The position numbers and the translations under genes are program-made. The notes beneath the pieces are model-generated. The model worked only from the letters and a program-made list of their open reading frames with translations. It searched no databases and was not told the origin of the DNA. From contig CAWKNX010000003.1 in assembly GCA_963851085.1 (NCBI GenBank), forward strand, positions 1 to 64,000: DNA of 64,000 nt. The letters are read 5' to 3'. Each line of letters begins with the position of its first letter. Position 1 is the first letter of the stretch. Source of the DNA: DATFVJ01 sp963851085 (GTDB taxonomy: Bacteria > Actinomycetota > Actinomycetes > Streptosporangiales > Streptosporangiaceae). Of the stretch, positions 8,882-17,194 are shown piece by piece.

Positions 8882-9646
8882 ATGGCCACCGCGACAATCC
8901 CGCCAGGGCCCGCAGTCGAGCAGAAGGCGGCGGCGCGGACCGAGGATGCGGTCAAGATCTACGGCAAGGGCCAGACCGAGGTGCGCGCACTTGACGGCGT
9001 CTCGGTGGAGTTCATGGCCAGCCATTTCACCGCGATCATGGGCCCATCGGGTTCAGGCAAATCGACCTTGCTGCATTGTGTCGCCGGCCTCGACACCCTC
9101 ACGTCCGGCAAGGCATTCATCGGGGACGCCGACTTGAGCGCGCTCAACGACCAGCACCTGACGATCCTGCGGCGTGATCATGTCGGCTTCGTCTTCCAGG
9201 CCTACAACCTGGTGCCGACGATCAGCGCGGCGAAGAACATCAACCTTCCGCTGCTGCTGGCCGGCCACAAGGGTGACCGGGCCTGGATCGACAAGGTCAT
9301 CGACATCATGGGCATCGGCGACCGCCTGGAGCACCGGCCCAGCGAGATGTCCGGTGGCCAGCAGCAGCGGGTCGCCGTGGCCCGGGCCCTCGCCAGCCGC
9401 CCCGAAATCATCTTCGCCGACGAGCCGACCGGAAACCTCGACTCGCGGGCGGGCGCCGAGGTGCTGAACTTCATGCGGATGGCCGTGGACGACATGGGCC
9501 AGACGATCGTCATGGTGACGCACGACCCCATGGCGGCCAGCTACGCCGACCGCATCGTCTTCCTGGCCGACGGGCGGATCGTCGACGAGATGTACGAGCC
9601 CACCGCCGAGCGGGTCCTTGAGCGCATGAAGCGCTTCGGGGAGTGA
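8882..9646 (+). CDS. ABC transporter ATPase, MacB/LolD type
   Basis: ATPase subunit of a MacB-type (FtsX-like) ABC system. It has Walker A GPSGSGKS, Q-loop FVFQAYNL, signature MSGGQQQR, Walker B IIFADEPTGNLDSR and the H-loop VMVTHDP. It is full length at 254 residues. ATG 8882 has GAGGT five bases upstream; the open frame from 8831 lacks family sequence and is not used. The permease gene starts seven bases after its stop, so the two form an operon. Systems of this kind act on lipids, peptides or drugs, often without import; the substrate is unknown. Confidence 0.93.
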   Translation: MATATIPPGPAVEQKAAARTEDAVKIYGKGQTEVRALDGVSVEFMASHFTAIMGPSGSGKSTLLHCVAGLDTLTSGKAFIGDADLSALNDQHLTILRRDHVGFVFQAYNLVPTISAAKNINLPLLLAGHKGDRAWIDKVIDIMGIGDRLEHRPSEMSGGQQQRVAVARALASRPEIIFADEPTGNLDSRAGAEVLNFMRMAVDDMGQTIVMVTHDPMAASYADRIVFLADGRIVDEMYEPTAERVLERMKRFGE

Positions 9647-9652
9647 TCCACC

Positions 9653-12229
9653 ATGATCAGAATCGTCTTCGAAGGCCTGCTCGCCAGGAAACTTCGCCTC
9701 TTCGCGACCGCTCTCGCCGTGACGCTCGGTGTCGCATTCATGGCCGGGACACTCGTGCTCACCGACACCATCAGCCGGACATTCAACGACCTGTTCGCGA
9801 ACGTCTACCAGGGAACCGACGCCGTCGTCCGTGGCACGGCCGCCTTCAACGGCCCCCTGTTCACGGGGGAACAGCGCGCACTTGTCGGTGCAGGACTGGT
9901 CCAGGCCCTGAGCCGGGTGCCTGGCGTGGCCGCCGACCAGGGCGTCGTGTCCGGGTACGCGAGGCTCGTCGGCAAGAACGGCAAGGCCCTCGGCAATCCC
10001 GCCAACGGCGCTCCGACGCTCGGCGGCAACTGGAGCACGTCACCACAGCTCAATCAGTTCCGCCTGGTGGCCGGGCACGCGCCGCGGGCCGCGAATGAGG
10101 TGGTGATCGACAAGAAGAGCGCCACTGATGGCCGATTGTCGGTCGGCGATACCACGACGGTGCTGGTGCAGGGTCCGCCGCAGCGGGTCCGCATCGCGGG
10201 AATCGCCACGTTCGGCACCGCCGACAGCCTCGCCGGGGCATCCATGGTGCTGTTCACCACACCGGTCGCTCAGCAGCTGATCACCAGGCCGGGAATGTTC
10301 ACCGAGATTGACTTCGTCGCCCGCCCCGGCGTTTCGCAAGAGCAACTGGTCACGAATCTGCGGCGCGCGCTGCCGCCCGGAAGCGAAGCGGTCACCGGTG
10401 CGGCGATCACCAAGGAGGCGCAGAACATCGTCGGGCAGTTCTTGAAGTACGTCGACGCGTTCATGCTCATCTTCGCCGTCGTCGCGCTGCTGGTGGGCGC
10501 ATTCATGATCTTCAACACGTTCTCGATCACGGTCGCGCAGCGCACCAGGGAGAACGGCCTGCTGCGGGCCCTGGGCGCCAGCCGCCGCCAGGTGCTGGGC
10601 TCGGTTCTCATCGAGGCGGTGGTGGTAGGCGTCATCGCCTCACTCATCGGGCTCGCCGCCGGGGTGGCGGTGGCGATCGGCCTGAAGGCCCTGCTCGGCG
10701 CGGTCGGTCTCGGTATCCAGACGGGCGGTGTCGTCTTCGCCGCGCGCACCGTTGTCGTCTCGCTCCTGGCCGGCCTCATCGTCACGATCGTTGCGGCCAT
10801 CTCACCGGCACGGAAGGCAGGGAAGGTCCCGCCGGTCGCGGCCATGCAGGAAGTCGCGGCCGGCAGCACCGGTTACGGCTCCAAGGAGCGCGTCATGGTC
10901 GGCTCGGGGATCCTCGTGCTCGGTATCGCCGCGCTCTTCACCGGCCTGTTCGCGCAGGTGTCCCACACTCTCCAGATCGTCGGCGCCGGGGCGTTGCTGG
11001 TCTTCTTCGGCGTGTCGGTGCTCGGCCGGACCGTGTCGCTGCCGCTCAGCCGGGTGATCGGGGCTCCGCTTCCGCACCTGCGCGGCGTTACCGGAGGGCT
11101 GGCACGTGAGAACGCGATGCGCAACCCGAAGCGGACGGCAGCCAGCGCGTCGGCTCTGATGATCGGGGTGGGCCTGGTCTGCTTCATCACCATCTTCGCC
11201 TCGTCGAGCACGGCGTCCATCAATGCCAGCGTCGACCAGACATTCTCCGGGGACATCGTGGTGGACTCCGGCGCCGGCCTGAGCGGTGGCATCGATCAGA
11301 GCCTCACGCAGGCGCTGAACACGCTTCCGCAGGTTTCCCTGGCCAGTGGAAAGGCCATCGGGCTTGTCAAGATCTACGGAAATGTCACCCAGATCGCGGC
11401 CGTGAACCCGGGAACGGCCAGCGGGATCTTCGACGTCAAGCCGGTGCAGGGGTCCATCCGCGACCTCGGCATCAACGACATCGCGGTCGACAGCGGCGTC
11501 GCGCGCAGCCATCACCTGAAGCTCGGTGACGCCGTGCCTGTGCTGTTCAAGGACACCGGGTCGCAGCAATTGCGGGTCGCCCTCATCTACGGCGACGGCA
11601 AGGCCGCGCCGGCGGCCGCGGCCGGCAGCGAAGCGCACTACTTCCTCGGCAGTCCCGCATACGATGCGAACTTCGCAACCCGCTACGACGCTCAGGTCAT
11701 CGTGAAGAAGGCGCCGACCGTCACCACGGCGGCGGCGCTCGCAGCCGTCAAGACGGTCGCCGCGCAATATCCGGGCACGACCGTGATGGACCGCGCCGCG
11801 TACAAGAAGCTGCAGACCAGCGGCGTCAGCCAGATGCTGAACCTGGTCTATGCCCTGCTCGCCCTGGCCATCATCATCGCGCTGCTCGGCATCGGCAACA
11901 CGCTCGCGCTGTCGATCTTCGAGCGCACCCGCGAACTCGGTGTACTGCGCGCCGTCGGGATGACACGACGGCAACTCCGCTCGACGATCAGGTGGGAGTC
12001 GGTGATCACCGCCCTGCAGGGAACCGTCCTTGGCCTGCTGATCGGGGTGTTCTTCGGCTGGGCGCTCGTCCTGGCGATGAAGGATCAGGGCCTGCCCGTC
12101 TTCAGCATCCCGATCCGTTTCCTGGTCCTCACGGTCGTCGCGGCGGGCCTGGCTGGCGTGGTCGCGGCGATCATGCCAAGCCGCCGTGCGGCCAAGCTCA
12201 ACATCCTGCAGGCCGTCGTCAGCGAGTAG
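9653..12229 (+). CDS. ABC transporter permease, FtsX/MacB type with duplicated FtsX module
   Basis: Large permease of 858 residues. It has an N-terminal transmembrane helix and an extracytoplasmic MacB-PCD-like domain (about residues 40-250), followed by an FtsX module with three helices (about 260-385). A middle helix pair, a second extracytoplasmic domain (about 500-720) and a second FtsX module (about 730-850) complete it. The ends of the modules carry the usual ISPARKAGKVPPVAAM and MPSRRAAKLNILQAV elements that contact the ATPase. ATG 9653 is preceded by GGGGAGTGA, which overlaps the ATPase stop region, so expression is likely coupled. Duplicated-module permeases work with a single ATPase gene, as found here. 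Confidence 0.92.
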   Translation: MIRIVFEGLLARKLRLFATALAVTLGVAFMAGTLVLTDTISRTFNDLFANVYQGTDAVVRGTAAFNGPLFTGEQRALVGAGLVQALSRVPGVAADQGVVSGYARLVGKNGKALGNPANGAPTLGGNWSTSPQLNQFRLVAGHAPRAANEVVIDKKSATDGRLSVGDTTTVLVQGPPQRVRIAGIATFGTADSLAGASMVLFTTPVAQQLITRPGMFTEIDFVARPGVSQEQLVTNLRRALPPGSEAVTGAAITKEAQNIVGQFLKYVDAFMLIFAVVALLVGAFMIFNTFSITVAQRTRENGLLRALGASRRQVLGSVLIEAVVVGVIASLIGLAAGVAVAIGLKALLGAVGLGIQTGGVVFAARTVVVSLLAGLIVTIVAAISPARKAGKVPPVAAMQEVAAGSTGYGSKERVMVGSGILVLGIAALFTGLFAQVSHTLQIVGAGALLVFFGVSVLGRTVSLPLSRVIGAPLPHLRGVTGGLARENAMRNPKRTAASASALMIGVGLVCFITIFASSSTASINASVDQTFSGDIVVDSGAGLSGGIDQSLTQALNTLPQVSLASGKAIGLVKIYGNVTQIAAVNPGTASGIFDVKPVQGSIRDLGINDIAVDSGVARSHHLKLGDAVPVLFKDTGSQQLRVALIYGDGKAAPAAAAGSEAHYFLGSPAYDANFATRYDAQVIVKKAPTVTTAAALAAVKTVAAQYPGTTVMDRAAYKKLQTSGVSQMLNLVYALLALAIIIALLGIGNTLALSIFERTRELGVLRAVGMTRRQLRSTIRWESVITALQGTVLGLLIGVFFGWALVLAMKDQGLPVFSIPIRFLVLTVVAAGLAGVVAAIMPSRRAAKLNILQAVVSE

Positions 12230-12249
12230 CGCTGCTGCCGGCGCCCCCT

Positions 12250-12370
12250 CCGCGCAGCCGTTAAGGATCGTCTTCCGTAACGGCTGCGCGGGGAGTCTAC
12301 GCATCTGCCGCGTCAACCGGTGCCGTGGAGATCCGGGGGTCGCCCCCCGGGTCAGCGCAGCACGGCGGGC
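12250..12370. repeat. Intergenic palindromic repeat, GCAGCCGTT family (locus 2)
   Basis: A perfect 14-bp inverted repeat, CCGCGCAGCCGTTA at 12250-12263 and its complement at 12278-12291, lies 20 bases after the permease stop. It is followed by a GATCCGGGGG/CCCCCCGGG hairpin near 12333-12352, as at 3.1 kb. The first hairpin could end transcription of the ABC operon, but no T-run follows. Confidence 0.7.
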
Positions 12371-12378
12371 GCGGTGGG

Positions 12379-12918
12379 CTACAGCCAGCCGGCCCGGGCG
12401 AAGGTCTGCGGGCCGCCGCCCGGGGCCGTGGCGAGTTCGCCCGACTTCACCTTGTCGAGCAGTCGCTGCGCCGCGTCGATGATCTCGGGCACACTGTCAC
12501 GCAGGGCCGCGGCGTCCGCGGCGGCAACCTCGTCGACCGGCACGCCCGCCCGGTCGAGCACCCCCTCGAGGTCGCTGAGCTGCGTGCTGAGCCATTCGAT
12601 TGGATCTGCCGACAGCTTGGCGACGAACACCCGCTTGCCCGGTTCCCAGTCGCTGAACGCCGGATGGTGGTGCGTCCTGTCGAAGCTGCCCGGCGGGCCG
12701 TCCACCGATTCGAGCAGGTCAACGCGCCAGATCGGCTGGCCGACCTCAATCGGCTGCGCCGAGTAGATCGAACCCCTGAGCTGACCACGGTCGAGTTCCC
12801 GGACCTCGAGGCGCACGCCACGTTCCGCTCCCTCCTGCCCCTTCATGGGATTCGGGTCCACGAAGTACAGGTCGCACAGCACCACGCCGAACCGCTCGAA
12901 GCCAAACGCGTAGAGCAT
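12379..12918 (-). CDS. Conserved hypothetical protein, 179 residues
   Basis: Soluble-looking protein that I cannot assign to a named family. It begins LYAFGFERFGVVLCDLYFVDPNP and later contains a histidine-rich motif RTHHHPAFSDWEPGKRVF, which could bind metal. A helical C-terminal half follows (residues 100-165). The ATG has GGAGGG at correct spacing (TAGGAGGGCTCTGGCATG), which gives good support that it is expressed. It is separated from the ABC operon by an intergenic repeat and from the EamA gene by 140 bases, and has no obvious partner. Confidence 0.72.
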   Translation of the reverse strand: MLYAFGFERFGVVLCDLYFVDPNPMKGQEGAERGVRLEVRELDRGQLRGSIYSAQPIEVGQPIWRVDLLESVDGPPGSFDRTHHHPAFSDWEPGKRVFVAKLSADPIEWLSTQLSDLEGVLDRAGVPVDEVAAADAAALRDSVPEIIDAAQRLLDKVKSGELATAPGGGPQTFARAGWL

Positions 12919-13058
12919 GCCAGAGCCCTCCTACGATCACGTTTCCGATGCCCATTCGCATTGTCGCTGCCGCCCGGAGCGTGCCGCGGCAAACACTCGC
13001 TGGCGCCGCTGCGCAAGTTTCCGTCCCCGCGGCAGCACTGTCAACGAGCCACCGCCAC

Positions 13059-14081
13059 CTACGTGGCGTCATGCCGGCCGCGCGCGATCACGCCTGCCGC
13101 GACGAGCGCCGTGATCCCCAGCACGCCCGCCAGTGAGACAGCCGACGGATGCAGGCGGCTGTCCGATAACTGAAGCAGGTAGGTAAGGACGGGCGCGAGG
13201 TTCGCGAGCAGCGCGACAGTGATCGGCTCCGTCTGCCCGAGTCCGAGCTGGACCAGGTAGTTCGGGCCGACGACGCCGATCAGTGCGATCACCGCGGCGG
13301 GCACGAACGCGACGGCGAGCCCGTGGGGCCCACCGCCGTGCCCGGACGCCACGAGAACCCAGCAGATCGCGATCATGAGGAAGTACCTGATCGGGAGCAC
13401 CTCGACCGGCCGGTAACCGGCCTCGCTGAGCCGTTTGGAGTAGATGACGTTCGCCGTCGTGCCGAGCCCGGATCCGATGGTCGCGGCCAGCCCGAGGGCC
13501 GCGGTGCCCGCGCCGATGTGCCGAACGCCGCTCAGCCCGGCGAGTGAGGCCCAGGACAGGACGCCGATGAGCCCGAGGATGCCGGCCGCGGCCGCCGCCT
13601 CGATGGGAAGGACCGAGGTGCCACGGCGCAACACCGGGCCGACCAGCACCACGAGCGCGGGGCCGATCGCGAGCGCCACAGAATTGACGACTGCCGGCTC
13701 GATCAGCTTGAGCGCGTACAGCAGGAACAGCCAGGTCACCGCGATCGCGACATTGAGAGCGGCAACTTCATACGGATGTGTGCGCAGCGGCCGCAGTGCT
13801 GCCGCGCCGCGCCGCGCCGCGGCAGGCACATAGAACACGAGCGCGGCGATGGTGAACGAGATCGCCCCGACCGCGATCGGATCAAGCGACTGTTCCTGGT
13901 GGCCGGCGTACACGTCAACCGACGCGGACAGCAGGGCGTAGGCCAGCAACGGCGGTACGCCACGGAAAGTGCCCGGCCCCCCGCGGCCGGATGCACGGTG
14001 CCATGCGCGGCGGGTCAGCACTTCGCCGCTCCATGGGTCGCTCTCCCGCCGTCTCCGCCGACGGCTGGCTGCCAACACCAT
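13059..14081 (-). CDS. EamA/DMT-family membrane transporter
   Basis: Integral membrane protein with about ten hydrophobic helices in two internal repeats, typical of the drug/metabolite transporter superfamily. Recognisable parts are LNVAIAVTWLFLLYALKLIEP near the end of the first EamA repeat and ALLANLAPVLTYLLQL in the second. The first 30 residues are basic and may not all be translated; ATG 14081 is used but an internal GTG near residue 20 is possible. The stop is followed by 140 bases with no gene. Substrates of this family are diverse, so none is proposed. Confidence 0.85.
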   Translation of the reverse strand: MVLAASRRRRRRESDPWSGEVLTRRAWHRASGRGGPGTFRGVPPLLAYALLSASVDVYAGHQEQSLDPIAVGAISFTIAALVFYVPAAARRGAAALRPLRTHPYEVAALNVAIAVTWLFLLYALKLIEPAVVNSVALAIGPALVVLVGPVLRRGTSVLPIEAAAAAGILGLIGVLSWASLAGLSGVRHIGAGTAALGLAATIGSGLGTTANVIYSKRLSEAGYRPVEVLPIRYFLMIAICWVLVASGHGGGPHGLAVAFVPAAVIALIGVVGPNYLVQLGLGQTEPITVALLANLAPVLTYLLQLSDSRLHPSAVSLAGVLGITALVAAGVIARGRHDAT

Positions 14082-14231
14082 GGCACACGCGAGCGGCCAG
14101 GAACATGACGGCAGCTAGCCCCGCGGCCAGACAGTCGTCTCCTTCGCAGCGCCTGGCTGGAGACCGCGCGTGGCACGTGATGTAATCTACGTTGGCGACT
14201 CTTTTGATAGGAAATGAATGGAGTTCCTTGA

Positions 14232-15314
14232 ATGCGGATTTCTCTCGCCCGTGTGGCGGCAGGAAACGGAGCCGTCCAGGCCATTGGCCTCGCCGCGGTG
14301 GTCCTCGCCGGGGCTGGTGTCGTCGCAGGCTGCGGGTCGTCGTCGTCGGCGGCGTCCACCGGCAGTAGCAGCAGCCCGGTCACGCTCCATCTGGGTTATC
14401 TGACGAATATCACGCACGCCACCGCGCTCGTCGGGGTGCGGGGCGGCATCTTCGCCAAGGATCTCGGCAGCGGGGTCACGCTGAAGACCGAGACCTTCAA
14501 CGCTGGTCCTGACGAGGTCACGGCCCTGTTCTCCGGCGCGCTCGACGCCGCTTACATCGGCCCGGGCCCGGCGATCAACGCCTGGCAGAAGTCGCAGGGC
14601 CAGGCGATCAGGATCATCTCGGGCGCGGCCTCGGGCGGCGCCTCGCTCGTGGTCACGAAGGGGATCACCTCGGTGGCGGCGCTGAAGGGCAAGACGCTGG
14701 CCACGCCGCAGCTAGGAAACACGCAGGACGTGGCGCTGCGTTACTTCCTGCTCCAGCACGGGCTGAAGACCGACACGCAGGGTGGCGGCGACGTGCACAT
14801 CAAGCCGCAGACGAACTCGATCACGGTGCAGGAATTCAAGTCCGGCCAGATCGACGGCGGCTGGCTGCCTGAGCCGTACGCCAGTGAGCTCGTGGCGGCC
14901 GGCGGGACCAAGCTGGTGGACGAGCGCAGCCTGTGGCCCAGCGGCCAGTTCGCCACGACACTGCTCGTCGTGCGGACCGCGTTCGCCCAACAGCATCCGG
15001 ACGCCGTCGCCAAGCTCCTCAAGGGCCAGGTAGACGCGACCGACTACATCAACAAGCAGCCCGCGGCCGCGCAGGCCGCGGCCAACGCCGAACTCGCCGC
15101 GCTCACCGGCAAGGGCCTCAAGCCGAACGTGGTCAGCTCCGCCTTCAAGGAGATCACGTTCACGGACGACCCGGTCGCCTCGTCGCTGAGCGCAGGCGCC
15201 CAGCACGCGGAGAAGGTCGGGCTGCTCAAACCGGTCAACCTCAACGGGATTTTCGATCTAGGCCCGCTCAACAACGCGCTGTCCGCGGCCGGAGAGCAGA
15301 CGGTGTCGTCATGA
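14232..15314 (+). CDS. ABC substrate-binding lipoprotein, nitrate/sulfonate/taurine type
   Basis: Binding protein of the SsuA/TauA/NMT1 class (360 residues). The signal region ends in VVAGC followed by a serine-rich linker. The family core is clear: LGYLTNITHATALVG, FNAGPDEVTALFSGALDAAY and LATPQLGNTQDVALRYFL. The ATG lies nine bases after GGAG. The next gene, an ATPase, starts inside its stop codon region (four-base overlap), and the permease follows, so this is a complete three-gene importer. The ligand could be an alkanesulfonate, nitrate or a thiamine-pyrimidine; the sequence alone does not decide. It may supply the sulfonate uptake lost at the decayed ssu locus at 25-27 kb. Confidence 0.9.
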   Translation: MRISLARVAAGNGAVQAIGLAAVVLAGAGVVAGCGSSSSAASTGSSSSPVTLHLGYLTNITHATALVGVRGGIFAKDLGSGVTLKTETFNAGPDEVTALFSGALDAAYIGPGPAINAWQKSQGQAIRIISGAASGGASLVVTKGITSVAALKGKTLATPQLGNTQDVALRYFLLQHGLKTDTQGGGDVHIKPQTNSITVQEFKSGQIDGGWLPEPYASELVAAGGTKLVDERSLWPSGQFATTLLVVRTAFAQQHPDAVAKLLKGQVDATDYINKQPAAAQAAANAELAALTGKGLKPNVVSSAFKEITFTDDPVASSLSAGAQHAEKVGLLKPVNLNGIFDLGPLNNALSAAGEQTVSS

Positions 15315-16123
15315 GCCTGGCCGGACCGCGACCCGCGGTAGCACATCGACGCGAGAAGTCAGCCGCGGCGACCGTGCCGGACGGGGGCGCGGTCCGGCTC
15401 AGTGACGTTTCCAAGGTGTACGGGCGGGGCAGTCATGCCCTGCTCGCGCTCGACAGAATCTCGCTGAAGGTGGACCCCGGCGAGTTCGTCTGCCTTCTCG
15501 GCGCCTCCGGCTGCGGCAAGAGCACCCTGCTTTCCCTCGTCACCGGCCTCGACGAGGCGTCGGCCGGAAAGGTCGAGGTACCCGGGCGCACAACGCTGAT
15601 GTTCCAGGAGGCCGCGCTGTTCCCCTGGCTCACCGCGGCGCGGAACGTCGAGCTGGGCCTGCGCGCAGGCTCGATGCCGGCGAAGCAGCGGCGCGAGCGG
15701 GCGGACGAACTGCTCGCGGCGGTTCACCTGCCCGGGCTCGGCGGCAAGCGGCCGCATGAGCTGTCCGGCGGGATGCGCCAGCGGGTGGCGCTCGCCCGTG
15801 CGCTCGCCCAGGACGTGGACGTGCTCGCGATGGACGAGCCGTTCGGCGCGCTCGACGCGATGACCCGCGACCTTCTGCACGACGAGCTCGAGCGGATCTG
15901 GCAGGACCGCGGCCTGACCGTCCTGTTCGTCACGCACAACGTGCGCGAGGCGGTGCGTCTCGGCGACCGGGTGGTGCTGCTCAGCAGCCGCCCGGGCACG
16001 GTGCTCGAGGAGTACCCGGTGGACGTGCCGAGGCCGCGCAAGATCGAGTCACCCGAGGTGTCCGGGCTGGCCGCCAAGATTACCGAACGGCTACGCGGAG
16101 AGGTGTTGCGCCATGGCGGCTGA
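15311..16123 (+). CDS. ABC transporter ATPase, SsuB/TauB type
   Basis: ATPase of the nitrate/sulfonate importer. Walker A GASGCGKS, Q-loop LMFQEAALFPW, signature LSGGMRQR, Walker B VLAMDEPFGALD and H-loop FVTHNVREAVRLGDR are all intact. The FQEAALFPW and HNVREAVRLGDRVVLLSSRPG forms are typical of the SsuB/TauB/NrtD group. ATG 15311 overlaps the stop of the binding-protein gene by four bases, and the permease start lies inside its last codons, giving tight coupling. It has 270 residues, normal for the family. Confidence 0.93.
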   Translation: MSLAGPRPAVAHRREKSAAATVPDGGAVRLSDVSKVYGRGSHALLALDRISLKVDPGEFVCLLGASGCGKSTLLSLVTGLDEASAGKVEVPGRTTLMFQEAALFPWLTAARNVELGLRAGSMPAKQRRERADELLAAVHLPGLGGKRPHELSGGMRQRVALARALAQDVDVLAMDEPFGALDAMTRDLLHDELERIWQDRGLTVLFVTHNVREAVRLGDRVVLLSSRPGTVLEEYPVDVPRPRKIESPEVSGLAAKITERLRGEVLRHGG

Positions 16124-16964
16124 CACACTTGCCGGGCTCGATGTCCTGCAGGGCGCGAGGGACGCGGGTCCTGGCGCGAAGCGCGCCGCGCGGCTGTGGT
16201 CGGCCACCTGGCCGAAGCTGCTCGCGCTCGCGTTCGTGGTCGCCATCTGGCAGGTCGTCGTCTGGTCCGGCTGGAAGCCGACGTACGTGCTGCCAGGCCC
16301 GCGGGCCGCGTTCGCGGAGCTGTGGAACGAGGCACACCACGCGGTGCTCTGGAAGGCCATCGCGATCACCCTCCGCCGCGCGGTGACGGGTTTCGCGTTC
16401 GCCGTCGTGATCGGATCAGCCATCGGGCTGGCGGTGTCGAGGTTCCGCGTGCTGAGGGCCGCCATTGGCTCGCTGATCACGGGCTTGCAGACCATGCCGT
16501 CGATCGCCTGGTTCCCGCTGGCCATTCTGCTTTTCCAGCCCAACGAAACCGCGATCTTCTTTGTCATCGTGATGGGCGCCGCGCCGTCCATCGCCAACGG
16601 CCTGATCTCGGGGGTTGACTACACGCCGCCTTTGCTGCTCCGCGCGGGCAAGGTGCTTGGCCTGGGCGGTGTCGCGCTGTACCGGCACGTCATCGTGCCC
16701 GCCTCGCTGCCAGCCTTTGTCGGCGGGCTCAAGCAGGGCTGGGCGTTCGCCTGGCGCAGCCTGATGGCGGGTGAGCTGCTCGTACTCATCGCGCACGAGC
16801 CGTCCATCGGCGTGCTGCTCGAAAATGACCAGAACACCAACTCCGCGCAGGCGGTGATCGCGATCATGATCGTGATCGTCGTGATCGGTATGGCGGTGGA
16901 TTCGCTGTTCGGCGTGCTCGACAGGGGCATCCGCCGTCGCCGGGGCATCACCGCTGGCGCCTGA
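16113..16964 (+). CDS. ABC transporter permease, SsuC/TauC type
   Basis: Inner-membrane permease with about six helices (283 residues). The EAA-like loop that docks on the ATPase reads AGKVLGLGGVALYRHVIVP, followed by LPAFVGGLKQGWAFAWRS, which is characteristic of SsuC/TauC proteins. ATG 16113 follows GGAGAGG and overlaps the ATPase gene by 11 bases. It completes the importer begun at 14232. The N-terminal 30 residues are a variable cytoplasmic lead. No flavin monooxygenase or other catabolic gene is attached to the operon. Confidence 0.92.
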   Translation: MAADTLAGLDVLQGARDAGPGAKRAARLWSATWPKLLALAFVVAIWQVVVWSGWKPTYVLPGPRAAFAELWNEAHHAVLWKAIAITLRRAVTGFAFAVVIGSAIGLAVSRFRVLRAAIGSLITGLQTMPSIAWFPLAILLFQPNETAIFFVIVMGAAPSIANGLISGVDYTPPLLLRAGKVLGLGGVALYRHVIVPASLPAFVGGLKQGWAFAWRSLMAGELLVLIAHEPSIGVLLENDQNTNSAQAVIAIMIVIVVIGMAVDSLFGVLDRGIRRRRGITAGA

Positions 16965-17194
16965 TAGGCGGGCCCGTTTGGACCGCACATCAAGCGGCCA
17001 GAGGCGCCGCGCGCACCTTTGATCGCTGTCGGTGAGCGCCATACGGAATTTGCCGATTTGGTGCCATGCCGATACCTGACAGCTATGGCGCGGAAGCATA
17101 GCATCAGATCACGGGACAAAGGACCCTTCCACTGTGCCTGGGCCGTTTTTTTGGGTATGGGGGAGGTGGTGGCATCGCCATACGGAGGCTGGTC